This document shows, piece after piece, positions 11,357 to 23,756 of a stretch of DNA of 64,000 nt. Every line of letters begins with the position of its first letter. Position 1 is the stretch's first letter. The notes under the pieces were generated by a model. That model was not told where the DNA came from, ran no database searches, and was given only the letters and a program-made list of their open reading frames with translations. Source of the DNA: Poa pratensis (lineage: Eukaryota; Streptophyta; Magnoliopsida; Poales; Poaceae); NCBI GenBank assembly GCA_947311845.1, contig CAMZMU010000123.1:13111347-13175346 (forward strand). Direction: 5' to 3'. The translations under genes and the position numbers were made by a program.

Positions 11357-12926
11357 TGCTTGTTGGCGTGAATCACATGTTCGTTGGGAGACCTCAAGAG
11401 GAAGGTATGATGCAGTTCAGCAGCAAGTTTTCCCTCAGAAAGAAACCAAGGTTATCGAACCAGTAGGAGCAGCAACTCTTCAGAAGGTTGTTGGTGGCTC
11501 GCGCGGCGCAACACGATCACCAACGTGGAATCTGCACACAACACAATCAAACTACTTTGCCCCAACGAAACAGTGAGGTTGTCAATCTCACCGGCTTGCT
11601 GAAAACAAAGGATTAAACGTATGGTGTGGAAAATGAGTATTAAATTGTAGAGAATGAAAAAGGAACAGTTTGCAGTTTGTGTTGGTTTAATCAGTGTAAA
11701 AGAATGGACCGGGGTCCACAGTTCACTAGTGGTGTCTCTCCATAAAAGATAACTAACATGTTGGGTGAACAAATTACAGCTGGGCGATTGACAAATAGTG
11801 AGCGCATGACAATGCATATATATGACATGATGATTACTATAATATTTAATTGCGCATTACGACATAATACATAGACCGTCATCCAACAGCGTCTATGACT
11901 AATAATCTACCGCCGGGTTGTCATCCGAGTTCCCCGTTGGTATTAAGTTGCAAGCAACGGATAATTGTATTAAGTAAAGTGCGTAATGTAAACAAATACA
12001 TATGACCGTGGACATAGCATTGTTAGGTTATCCCTAGTGGCAACAGCACATCCGCAACCTTAGAAGTTGATGTCACTCTCCCTAATACTCATTTTCCACA
12101 TCCGCAACCTTAGGAGTTACAAGCATCTACTTGGCCAAAGCATCTACGAGTAACGGAAAGCATGCACGATCTTAAATAACATAGGGCATAGATTGATAAT
12201 CAACTTGACATAGTATTCAATATTCATCGGATCCCAGCAAACACAACATGTAGCATTACAATAATATGATCTTGATCATGTAGGGCAGCTCACAAGATCT
12301 AAACATGATGGCACAAATTGGAGAGACAACCATCTAGCTACAGCTATGGACCCGTAGTCCAAGGATGAACTACTCACGCATCACTCCGGAGGCAGGCATG
12401 GCGATGTAGAAGCCTCCGGTGACGATTCCCTCTCCGGCAGGGTGCCGGGAAGAGGTTCTGGACCCTCCCGAGCTAGGGTTGACGGCGGCGGCGTCTCTGG
12501 AACTTTTCGTGGATATTGGCTCAGGCACTTAGGGTTTTCGCGTCGGGGGGAATAAGTAGGCGAAAGGGCGGCGGCTGACGACCCCCGAGGGGCCCACACC
12601 ACCCTAGGGCGCGCCAGGGGGTGGCCCGCGCCCTAGTGGCGTGTGGGGCCCTCCTGGCTCCCCTCTGCTGCTCCTTTGGTCCGTCAGGTGTGTTCTGGTA
12701 AAATAGGGATCCCCGTGAAGTTTCGTCCAATTCCGAGAATATTTCCAGACTAGCTTTTCTGGAGTACAAAAACAGCAGAAAACAGGAACTGGCACTTCGG
12801 CATCTTGTTAATAGGTTAGTCCCAAAAAATGTATAAAAGTGATATAAAGTAGATGCAAAACATGTAGCAATTGGTATAAAACAAGCATGGAACATCAAAA
12901 ATTATAGATACGTTTGAGACGTATCA
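11357..12926 (-). mobile_element. Solo LTR related to the first element, inserted in Copia gag-pol
   Basis: A 1570-bp copy of the same LTR family as 123-1712, in reverse orientation, flanked by a perfect 5-bp duplication ATGAC (11352-11356, 12927-12931). There is no internal domain, so it most likely arose by recombination between two LTRs. Removing it with one duplication copy rejoins the Copia gag and protease frames exactly in phase. Confidence 0.92.
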
Positions 12927-13494
12927 ATGACTTGTTAGTCCAACCAACCCTTTTGCAGTTCCTGATCTTAGCTTCCGCCATGATCAATCTTTCAACAAGC
13001 TCTTCCATGCTTATATCACTTCCAATCAAATTCGAATTTTGAATGTACCCGCTGTAAGGCGGTGGAAGTGACATTAGCAACACTACACGACACGCTTGGG
13101 CATTCATTGGAAAACCTAGATCTTCCAACTTTTGATTAAGCTTAATCATGCTAGCCAAGTGGTCGTTGAGCGAGCCCCTCATGTCTAACTTACAACTGAA
13201 GATAAGTTTAGTGATTGTAAAACAAGCACTTTTAACTTTCTCCTGGAACAGACCTTGTAGCTCTGTGAGCCCATCATGTGCACTTACTTTCTCAAAGTGA
13301 GTGTGCAACTGTCTGTCCATGTGAGCTAACATAAACTTTCTTACTGCTTTTTCATCACGAACATATCTATCATTCCATGACAATTCTGAGGCAGGTGCAT
13401 CTAGAACATAAACTTTCTTGCTATCTCTAAGTCTACTTCTAAGGGTGCAGATCCAATCTACAAAATTATTGCCATTAACAGTTAAAGTTTCCAT
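12927..13494 (-). pseudogene. Copia Gag-like protein fragment
   Basis: The minus-strand ORF starts METLTVNGNNF and encodes about 189 residues before the solo LTR. Residue patterns match the helical capsid-type (UBN2) domain of plant Copia Gag: an N-terminal NGNNFVDW motif, a central AHMDRQLHTHF segment, KLDMRGSLNDHL, and LVERLIMAEAK near the end. No CCHC knuckle survives between this part and the protease. It is non-functional because of the insertion downstream and the loss of pol. Confidence 0.8.
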
Positions 13495-14751
13495 ATCACT
13501 AATCAGGTTAATGTTGACAGTCTTTTGATCTACAATGATAACAAATTCCTATTAGTCATTTTCATGATTAATTTGCACAAGTTAAAAGATACTTTTTAAC
13601 TTAAGTGTGCTCCCACTGAAACTGATATTCCTTAAGACCAGTTTAGCAGTTATTCGGAATCCTCACTCATCTATAGATGGTTAACTGGATACAACTCAAC
13701 CAACTATGATTAAGGGGTAGGCCAACATGCCGATCACTTCCTGTCGTGACTTTCGTTCATCTTTTGATGGATGTGCTCCGAACTCATAACTAGTTATGCC
13801 CGGACTTCAAGACAACCAATCGTTATAACGCTGCATAAACGTTTCATGCACGCCTCCTAGATCCTTGGCCCGCTCAGATCATGGATACATGAAGCTCGGG
13901 GACAAGCACCTGGTTTGACGCTGCCACAATTGGAAGAGCACGGACACCTTGATATTTTTCAGAGGAATCACCCTAATAATCACGACTAGTACTGCGCAAC
14001 CAAAAAGAGTGCTAAATACAAAAAGCAATAAACTTTCACAATGAAGTGATGTAGTATAGTCCTCTTCGTCTTTGTCTTGTGGGTTCAAAACTCCTTCTCC
14101 ACGCCACACCTTGTCGTCGAGGTCTACGACGCTATCTCCATGTCCTTCTCCTACCTACTAAGGAATAAGAAAAACATGTGGCACGCGGGGTCGGAGATAG
14201 CAATCATGTAGTATAGGACCATCATGCTTCTAACTGACACGTAGGTAAAAAGAACAACAATGAACAAATCGTTAATCCAAAAGAACGGACTATACCACAT
14301 CCCATCACATGCCTGCAAAAATGAGTTAGACGTCCTGCCAACGTTGTCTTTGCAATTTTTACGAGGCTTTAGGATTTACCGTGTAAAACCGTAACTGCCT
14401 ACGCATAGAACCAAGCATGACTATTCATGTTGCTAGATTGACATTGCGGGGTGATTGACATCCCAACATTACGAAAACATTACAGATCGCAATCTAAGCG
14501 ATCACAAGTGCGCGTGACCCCCGTGTGGACCTAGTCCACATGCCCTTTCCACCATCGAGTCAACGAGACCAACTATAGAAAGACCCGGAGCTACTGAAGC
14601 ACTTCGTTGGCGCCGACAAGCATACTAGGAGCAGCCGGAAGGTCCGCGGATTGCCAGAAGTCCGTAAGATCAAACTATGCCATTGGAAACAATTCTCAAC
14701 AGTTTATTGGGAAGCAAACATAAATAATCTAAATGTCAGAAAAGCTCATGA
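13495..14751 (-). other. Leader region of the Copia element, left of the nested solo LTR
   Basis: 1.26 kb between gag and the nested solo LTR. No ORF here resembles a retroelement or host protein. It is best read as the long 5' leader of the Copia element together with 16207-16289. Confidence 0.5.
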
Positions 14752-14756
14752 CATAC

Positions 14757-16201
14757 TGATGCATGTAAAATGCATACATGAACTTTACATTTTAGTACTT
14801 GATATTCCAACTTATTTGCATCATATATGGGTTATATTTATGTTTTATAATGATTTTAGGGGATAATTCATAGTTTTCCCATTTATTTGAAATTAACCCT
14901 GCAGAACCAGAAAACCCCTTTTTCCATGTTTTTGACTTTCAGGGACCAAACGACGTCCAAATGACCTAATATTTTACGGGGCCCAATATTTGAAAATAAG
15001 AAGACGTATGAGCCAAGAATCCGCGAAAAAGGAAGTCCGAGGAAGAAAATAGATGGTCCCACGCGGCCAGATTCCTTGGCCGTGTGGGACCACCTCTTTT
15101 ATTCCTCGTGGCTCCGAAGCCGTCCGTTTTCGTCTCCGTGGTTTCGTCTTGACCTAAAAACGTCTATAAAAGTAGTCCCCCGAGGAGTTTCGCGAGGAGG
15201 CGGCGGAGAAACACAAAACCACGAAACAGAGAGTCAGAAGGCTGCCGCCGGAGAAGATCGGAGGGGGGAAACGCCGCCGGAATCACTTCCGGAGGGCTCC
15301 ACCCCCCTCCGGCGTGTTCATCATCAACATCTACAGCAAGATCATCTCCATCTCTCCACTGTAAACTCTTGGCAAACATGATATATGATGCAATATACTA
15401 TTCCCTTGATCTATTGTGTCTCCCCATCTATGTTTGAGAAGTGATTTGTTCATGGCAATAGTGAAATAGTTCGTTGATTGGTTGCATACAAGTTTTGTTA
15501 TCTTTTATGATTGTCTTGATGTACAATGTATGAGTGCACGCATATATTGGGGAATGCATGTAAGGTGATCATCGTAGTGTAATGGATTGAGTAGGACGGG
15601 TCGGAGTACTAAGACAGAAACCGTGGTCTGAGACTTGAAGTTACATTATGGGGGATATATATGGGGGACCCTAGAACTTAAGGCTATGGTGGGACAATTA
15701 TGTCTTAATAATTCTTGTGCTGCACATTTACTTGGCCATGAGATCCATCATAAGAGTTGTGTAATTTGCTCATTTACTTGGCTACACCTATTTATGGCTC
15801 CTTCCTAGAAGAAACAATTAAGACTGAAACATGTGCTTCACTAATTGTGACAACCACACGAATGAAATAACAATTGCTAGAACATTTGCTCCCTTGAGAT
15901 ATTTGCTACTTGAGATATTTGATACTTGCTACTTTGAGAAACTTGCTTGAGAAAACTGCTGAGAGAAACTTGCGTTTGAAACTTGATTGAGAAACTTGTT
16001 ACTAGATAAACCCATTCCACATCACTTGCTTCCATTAGTTAGTTCCTTTCATATTTAAATTTATTGCTTTGCATAAAAGGCCATATAAGAGGGTTATAGG
16101 GCTTTAGAGAATAGATAGTTTACCTTCAGCTCCTCGTGGGTTCGACACTCAAATACTTATCGAATTGTGCTACAGTGATTCCTTACTCTTGGGGATTATC
16201 A
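14757..16201 (+). mobile_element. Solo LTR of a second, Gypsy-type family
   Basis: 1445 bp starting TGATGCATG and ending GGGGATTATCA, with the perfect 5-bp duplication CATAC on both sides (14752-14756, 16202-16206). A TATAAAAG box near 15171 and a GC-rich leader after it place it in plus orientation. The ending, with GGTTCGACACTC and GGGGATTATCA, is the style of Triticeae Gypsy LTRs. It is unrelated to the LTRs of the host element. Confidence 0.88.
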
Positions 16202-16274
16202 CATACCCGCACAAACTTATGCGGTGCCCGCACCGACTTAGGTGCTCTAGTACGTACCTGTATCTACGCATAAA

Positions 16275-16288
16275 TCGCTCTCATACCA
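16275..16288 (-). other. Primer-binding site of the Copia element
   Basis: On the minus strand TGGTATGAGAGCGA lies one base after the 5' LTR. It differs by one base from TGGTATCAGAGC, the initiator-tRNA-Met primer site of plant Copia elements. Confidence 0.75.
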
Positions 16289-16289
16289 C

Positions 16290-17295
16290 TATTGGGTTAC
16301 GTAGCAGAATTTAAAAAATTTCCGACCTACGCAACAACCAGGAACAACTATGAAGATACAAGCATGGTTAGTATTGTATTGTTACCGACACGAAGATGCG
16401 GAACGGGTGTCGATGACGATGTCGATGAAGCCTGATGAAGATTCTCACGGCCAAGCCTGGCGGTGAGAATGTTACCGATCCCTCGTACAACCTTCTTGAT
16501 CCAGCAAAGTGAGGGTCAAACGTCTATGACGCTTCACCCATCCGAGAGCTCGCACACGTACGTCTGTCAGAGTCCAGAAGCGCTTCGCCGTGCCAGAGTT
16601 AAGAGCTACTGGTGTACGTGAGGTGGAGAGAACCACAACACATGGGAGAGGGAGAGAGAGATTAGATCTAGATGAAGAGAAACCCCAGACATGGGAGAGC
16701 CTCTAAATCTGCGTCTAAATTGTGTGTCCAAATAGAGAGGGGTTGGGGGTTTATATAGGTGGCCCAAGGAGTGGGGGGACTTGGGGAAGGGGTAGAACCC
16801 CAACCCCAATCCGTCGGCCATGGGGGGAGGGGAGTTGGAGTCTAACTCCAACTCGCCCCCCCTTTCCTTGCACCGCCCCGGGTGAGGCCCGCCCGCCGCA
16901 CCGACCTAGGTGGTGGGGCCCACCTAGGCCGGCCGGCCCTCGACCTCCTCCGCCTCGGTCGCCTCCCCATGGGCCGCTGGGGCCTACTAGGGTTCGGCCA
17001 AGGGGGAAGTCCCCCCATGCGGATTCGACCCACCACCACCAAGTGGTGGTGCGGCTGCCATGTGGGCCCCTAGGGCCCATGTGGCATCCTACTTTTATTG
17101 GCCTTACAGAGTTTATATATTTAAAGTTGTTTCATGCGACCCTTCCCGATGTGCCCAAGACGACAGTGCCAAGTGTAAGTATCATCTTTCACTACTTTCA
17201 CATATTTATAGACCATAGCAGTTATAGCATAAAAACATAATACATTAATCATGAAACATATGTATATTTATTGTCTCTCGGGCATACATCCAACA
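16290..17295 (-). repeat. 5' LTR of the Copia element, internally rearranged
   Basis: 1006 bp. Its ends match 8901-10842, but about 1.08 kb in the middle of that LTR is replaced here by about 100-110 bp of unrelated sequence (about 17095-17200). Followed by the target duplication CCTCC. Confidence 0.88.
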
Positions 17296-17300
17296 CCTCC

Positions 17301-18059
17301 GGGCTAGCTCTAGGGTCAATAAAGAGTTGTGCAGTTGCGGCCGGAGGCTGGCCCATGGTTGTGAGCCCAGAGGCTTCGGGGCCAACCCGCAAAACCTAAA
17401 ATTCTTAAGTTGAATCAAGAGTATGCAAATTTGTTTATATTGCTTCCACATAACCTTACCATGGTAGAGAGAGGGTGGGCGGTGTCTGTGTGTGCGTGTG
17501 GTGGGGGTGGTGGGGGGGGGGGGGGGGGGGGGGGTCGTCTCCAGTAAACTAAGATTTCTTCCCGGATGTGCGGAGTTACTGTCATAAAGGTTAAGCACAT
17601 GATTTGCCTGCTAATTATATTGTCATCAGCATCAAAATTACTCAAAAAGGATTTCCCCCTTTAACTTCAAGTTCACAATGAGAAGCTATAGTAACGATTC
17701 CATGGAGTTCATGACGACTCAGGTCAAGTTGAGAAAGAGAGAGACTTGAGATGACACTTGAGAAGTTCACCACGGCCTCACTAGTATTTCTGCTAAAACC
17801 TATACAAATGTCCTCTGAACTTTACAAAAAGACACAAACTATGGTCGCTATTACACTAGACAAACCGGCACATGTATCACTGTTACTTCCGCGTCCTCCT
17901 CGTCCTCGTTCCTCCAAACGAACCGAACAGCCATCACAGATCCGAGCTCGCGTCCGCCTCGGCCACCACTACCACCGCCGCGACGACCGCCGCAAGCGCG
18001 CGGCTCCGAGACCACAGACTTTTCCCCGGTAGCCTCGCCGCGGCCGCGGGTGGGCGGCC
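17301..18059 (+). promoter_or_regulatory. TRAPPC11 upstream region with poly(G) tract
   Basis: Sequence between the Copia element and the TRAPPC11 start codon. It includes 23 consecutive G at 17512-17534, preceded by GT-rich sequence. The last 200 bases are GC-rich 5'-leader-like sequence, and the start codon context is GGCCATGG. No clear TATA box was found. Confidence 0.4.
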
Positions 18060-21000
18060 ATGGAGGACTACCCGGAGGAGCTGCGGACGCCGCCGGTGTC
18101 GCTGGTATCCATCGTGGGGTGCCAGGAGATGCACGCCTCGATCTCGTCGGCGCTCAGCTCCCTGCAGCCGCCCATGAACACGCTGGCCCTCCCGGACTTC
18201 TCCAAGACCAGCGTCCTGTCCCGCACCGCCAGGAACCGTGACCCGCTGGCCCCGCCGCAGGCTCCCACGGGGATTCTCAAGAAGGATTGGCTCCTCAAGC
18301 ACCGAACCCGGGTGCCCGCCGTCGTCGCCGCGATGTTCCGGGCCGATCAGGTCTCCGGTGACCCCGCCCAGTGGCTCCAGGCCTGCTCCGATCTCGAGAA
18401 CCTCAAGTACATCCCCTTCATCCTTTGCATTGATCCCAAATCGGCATCTGCAGTATCACAGCTATAGTTATCAGTGTTAGAATGCGAATGGGCAACCTTT
18501 TCATCTTTGGGGATTAAGATGCTTTCGGAACGCCCTGTAACAGTTAGCATGTGTAGTCCATGTTGATTTTACAAATGCCAAATGATGTTCTTTTGTTTGC
18601 GCAGGTCTATAATTCAGGGAAGATATAGTAAATTGGTGGTGATCCTTGTACAGGCTCAAGCTGGTGGTAAGTGCGGGCTTGACCACCCCTAGTGATCTCT
18701 TTTATCTGTCGACCATTAGTCAGAAGACTGTGTGCAGGGCTTGTGCCCTATACCACTTGTGATGATTCAAACCTCCTACCAATCTTTGTCCACACACACA
18801 GCAGTGGCATGCCAATTAGGATAACGGTTTTAAGAAAATACTCAATTATGTCCTGCAGATGAGCTGGGCGAAGAAGTTGTAGTTGCCCTGAGAAAACGCG
18901 CTGAGATTGATTCTAAACACTTGATTGTGCTGGTTGAGAGTGATGAAACAGAACGGAACAAATCTCTCCTTAAGTTTGTTTCTCAAACCTTTTGCTCTCT
19001 GTTATTTCACCTTTACATTTTTTGTGTGTAAAAAAAAGCTTGTACCAGTTTTTTATAATAATTTCCTCGAAGGCACGTCTCATCGTTAATACGATGTTCT
19101 AACCATATTGACAGATTGAGGACTATTTTTGCGGAGTTATGTTCCGCGTACTACAAGGAGGAAGGGCGAAGGATTAAAACCCGCATTGAGAAGAGGAACT
19201 TCTCTTCAGTCGAGCTGAGTGTCCGCTACTGCTTCAAGGCAAGAATCTCTGTATCATCCATTCTAGTGCTATTTTCTTAATACCGGTGTAGAAGTGTTGT
19301 AAACAAAGTTTATTACTTACACCCGCTTGACTACTACTTCATCAGAACATGTGAACGATTTTTTCCACCTCACATTTACATTATTGTGGATTTCTTACAC
19401 CAGGTTGCTGTTTATGCGGAGTTTAGGCGGGATTGGCCAGAAGCACAGAAGTTCTACGAGGAAGGAGTTCGTGTTTTACGTGAGGTGTGATCAACAGTCC
19501 TATGCCTTAACTGGCATAACCTTGTCAAAGTCGTACTTAAGTAAATTAATGGCATGCTAAATTTTGTTAGAAGTAAAAAAGGAAAGGAATTATGGCTATT
19601 GTTTGTTCGGTCATCATGTTTTAGTGCTCCATATATGAAGATAAGCATCATTGAGCAAATGTTATTTGAGAACGTGAATCCTCCTCAATAGACGAAATAT
19701 TCTTATTACGTCAATGCCAATTGAATCATTGTTATTAGCTGTCAGTTTGAACTTTTTGGTATTTTCCGTTCCTTCGGATGATATGATGGATCAATCATTT
19801 GCTTCACTAGTACTAACAGCCTTCATACTAACAAAGGAGTCTATGCAAGCATCTCACAATATAAAGTTGTCCAAGCAACAGCTCTTTCCACCCTCCCCAT
19901 TTGTTCTAAATTCATTACTCTTTGGCTGATTTGTCACCATTGCTTAAACAATTTACATTCATTTGAGCACTATCCATTGACAATGTGCTCATATTTAGAT
20001 GATTGGGACTTCTACAAGGTTGCCTCCAGCCCAACGCCTAGTTGAGATTAAAGCAGTCGCTGATCAATTTCACTTTAAGATATCAACATTGCTACTTCAT
20101 AGTGGGAAAGTTGTAGAAGCAATCACATGGTTCCGTAAACATATTCGAAGCTTTGAGCGTGTTGTTGGATCACCAGAAGTTGCTTTTCTTCATTGGGAAT
20201 GGTTTAGCAGGCAGTTCCTTGTCTTTGGTGAGCTAATAGAGACAACATCAACAACTGTTCCAGACACATTATCTCCTCGGTTCGGAACTGCTGACAATGC
20301 ATTGACCGAGTGGGAATTTCAGCCAGCTTACTACTACCAGGTCCAGTCTAAATCTTTTCTATACAGCACTGCAACAGAGAGCCACATTTACTTTACTGGA
20401 TCACACTTGTAGTTAAATTATACATTCCCTTCTGGCAGTTAGCGGCAAATTACTTGAGAGAGAAGAGTGTGCTTTAGAGTGCCCCTCGTCAAGGGCAAAC
20501 CTTACCGGAGATAATGAAATACCTGACTCAATAATGTCTTCTGTGTATGTTGGCCAATATGTCCGCTTGTTTGAGCAAGGAGATACTGTTTCTGTGCTTC
20601 CGTAAGTTCTCTTTATGCTTGTTTTTAGTTGACAACACAAATTTAATATGAATACTTACACAGTTACACCTCACACTGTGGTTGCAGCCTTTCTGACACA
20701 GAATACACCAGTTATGCTTTGTCAGAAGCTGAAAGGTTTCAAGATTCGTACGAGATAATTGCATTGTTCAGAAAAGCTTATGAATCATTTCTGAGTCTAG
20801 GTGCTACTAGAATGGCTTCTTCCTGTAGTGCTGGAATGGCTATAGAATATTATGCAGCTGGGGAATTTAGTAACGCAAAACAACTTTTTGATGGTGTCGC
20901 TGGTCTATACCGTCAAGAGGGCTGGACTACTTTGCTGTGGGAGATCCTGGGTTACTTGAGAGAATGCTCAAAGAAACTTAATTCTCTGATGAATTTTATC

Positions 21001-23756
21001 AGCTATTCACTAGAGATGGCGGCATTACCAGTATTCTCTGACAACGTACAGGGCTACTCTGAAAATAAAAGCAAGTGTGGACCAGCAGGTTGGCCTACCA
21101 TTTCCAGGAGAGAGGAAATACAGCAACAAGTTGTTAATATTCTCGAAGGGAAACATACACCTGAAGTTATTGATGATGAATTTAATCTTGAATTGACAGA
21201 AGAATCCACTCACCTTGTCATCGATCAAATAAGTCCTCTAAGAATAGTGCTTGTTGCATCTGTTGCTTTTCATGATCAATCTGTAAAGCCTGGCTCACCT
21301 CTGTCTGTCAGCGTGTCATTGTTGTCTCATCTTCCTTCTCCAATTACGATTGATCGATTGGAGGTTCAGTTCAACCAATCTGACTGTAACTTTGTCATGG
21401 TTAGTGCACAGGAAGATTCATCTATGCTGAATTCACATGTTCATGGCCAAATTGTTCATTCTACTTCTCTTACACTGTTCAGCAATAAATGGATGCGGTT
21501 GACGCATGAAGTTAAATCAGGTAATCTCTTAGTAGTTATGTGCTCTTTGTTTCATTAGATGTTCACACATGATATGTAGGGTTGAAGTTATTTGCCAGAT
21601 TACTATCCTATAATATACAGAAACAGCTGCTGAAATTGGATGCACTGATGCGACATATCAGTTAGAGAAGAAAAAAGTTGTCCTATTGTTCATGAGAAAA
21701 GGGGGAACGATAAGGAAAATAACCTAAACCATTTATTTTATGGTGAAGCTATTACAGGGGAAGAAAAAAGTTGTCCTATTGTTCATGAGAAAAGGGGGAA
21801 CGATAAGGAAAATAAGGAAAAGTTGCGATACATCATTTAACAGGCTCCACAAGGATATCATTGACATGGACTTTTAATAAGCACTTGAATTACTAGCTTG
21901 GAAAATAAACCAAGTAAGAGCAACACGAAATATTAATATAAAGATAGTTAAATTTGTGGAGGAAACTCTATTAATTTCGGTAGAAGTACCCACACAATTG
22001 TGGGTGCTGATTGTCTGGTTGTGGCAGAAAAAAGGTTTTTTCATGATTATGTGATATAAAGAGCACCCCACAAAAAAAGGTGATATAAAGAGCAGAGCCA
22101 TATACTTGACAGTTGAAACTATATCTGTAGCTTATTTATATTCGACCTGTTTACTTTTCATAATTTATGTCTGTCTATTTTCTTCTTGATATGGGGTTAT
22201 CAAGCTTTTCTGTCCGTTTGTTGATGCTTATATTCTTTTTTACTACCACAAGTCCTATCATTAAAGTAATACTATGAGTACTTTCTGCAGGGCAGAGTGG
22301 TAAGCTGGAATGTTTGTCGGTAAAGGCAATATTAAATAAACGCCTTGTGGTTTCCTGCCAGGCTGAAAGTCCTGCTTCAATGGATGTCTCTCCTTTGTGG
22401 AAATTTGAGGACCAACTGGAGGCATTGCCTACAAAGGATGCTGCGCTGGCCTTTGCCGGGCAGAAACTGATGCAAGTCGAAGAACCGGACACTCAAGTCG
22501 ACCTTATCTTAGATTCTAATGGCCCTGCTCTTGTTGGGGAGTTATTTGTTGTCCCAGTGACCATATTGTCAAAAGGGCACTCAGTTCATTCTGGTGAGCT
22601 GAAAGTTAACCTCGTTGATGCCAAAGGCGGTGGTCTTTTGATGAGTCCAAGGGAAGCAGAAGAATCTGAAAGTCAACACGTTGAACTTCTTGGTGTCTCA
22701 ACTGTAACTGGGGATGAAGTGTCAAAGGAAGACGTTGATAACATAAAAAAAATCCAGTACTCATTTGGCGTCGTATCAGTTCCCACGTTAGTCACGGGTG
22801 ATTCCTGGTCCTGCAAATTGGAAATTAAATGGCATGGAGCAAAGTCAGTCATGCTCTATGTTTCACTTGGCTATTCCCTAGATTCAAGTGAAGATGCATC
22901 GCTGCACAGACTTAACGTGCACAGAAGCTTGCAAGTTGAAGGGAAGATCCCCATGATAGTCCGTCACCAGTTCTTGAAACCATATAGGCGAGAACCCTTG
23001 TTGCTATCTAGGATCAAATCGTCAAGTGGCGATGATAAAAAGGATTCACTTGCTATGAACGAGTCCAATATGCTTATTGTGAGTGCTAGAAATTGCACCG
23101 AGGTGCCTTTGCGTTTGCACTCGATAGCCATTGAATCTGATGATGATGCGAAGCAGCTCTGCTCAGTGGAACAGATCAGCGGAATATCTGATGAATACAC
23201 AGTTGTTGCCCCTAGCGTAGAGTACAAAGCAATATTTTCAGTCAATCCACGAGCTAGCAATCCAGACTTTAATTTAGGTGAACTTTGCCTGAACTGGTCA
23301 AGAGATTTATGCCTTGGAGAGAATCAAGATAGCCGTGTCATAATGAAACAAAGATTACCCGAGGTTCATATCGAGGAGCCGCCACTTGTTGTGAGCATCG
23401 AGTGCCCTCCCTACGCTGTCCTTGGGGTTCCGTTCACTTTCTATGTGAAGATCCACAACTCGACGTCCTTACTCCAGGAAATCAAGTACTCTCTAGTCGA
23501 TTCCCACAACTTTGTTTTCTCTGGGGCACACAACCATGCTGCATTCGTTCTGCCGAAAATCAAGCACACAGTTAGCCATAAGCTTGTGCCGCTTGGCTCC
23601 GGCTCTCAGCAGCTGCCAAAGATAACAGTAACTTCAGTGAGGTACTCTGCTGCATTGACTCCTCCAACGGCAGCAACCACCGTCTTTGTATACCCCAGCG
23701 AGCCTAAATTCAACCTGGAAAAGAGCCATTCGATACCCGATGAATGTGTGAGCTAG
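18060..23756 (+). CDS. TRAPPC11: TRAPP complex subunit 11 (foie gras family), nine exons, one frameshift
   Basis: Subunit of the TRAPP tethering complex in ER-to-Golgi and Golgi vesicle traffic. Exons by splice sites and phase: 18060-18406, 18605-18666, 18859-18973, 19115-19238, 19404-19484, 19999-20340, 20439-20601, 20688-21520, 22291-23756. About 1177 residues are expected, close to the Arabidopsis homologue. The N-terminus [15 protein letters not shown] and the [18 protein letters not shown] stretch are conserved in plants. Exons 5-8 carry the foie-gras helical-repeat region ([35 protein letters not shown]), and the long last exon holds the beta-rich C-terminal gryzun-type region. Intron 4 has a GC donor. 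Exon 7 is one base short: LAANYLREK is followed by an out-of-frame stop, and the conserved frame resumes at once. The start has a strong context and an AATAAA follows at 24048. Identity is very sure; functionality depends on whether the deletion is real. Confidence 0.9.
21667..21815 (+). repeat. Short direct duplication in TRAPPC11 intron 8
   Basis: About 55 bp beginning GAAGAAAAAAGTTGTCC occurs at 21667 and again at 21760 with near identity, 93 bases apart. This looks like a local slippage or break-repair duplication. Confidence 0.8.

Larger units (their letters stand above)
8901..17295 (-). mobile_element. Copia-type LTR retrotransposon lacking most of pol, with two nested solo LTRs
   Basis: Long direct repeats (8901-10842 and 16290-17295) begin TGTTGGATGTATG on the minus strand, and the 5-bp duplication CCTCC lies at 8896-8900 and 17296-17300. 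An initiator-Met-type primer site follows the right-hand (5') LTR. A gag ORF and the start of a protease lie between them on the minus strand. Integrase, reverse transcriptase and RNase H are absent: the coding frame runs directly into the polypurine tract. Two later solo LTRs (11357-12926, 14757-16201) account for about 3 kb of the interior. Confidence 0.9.
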
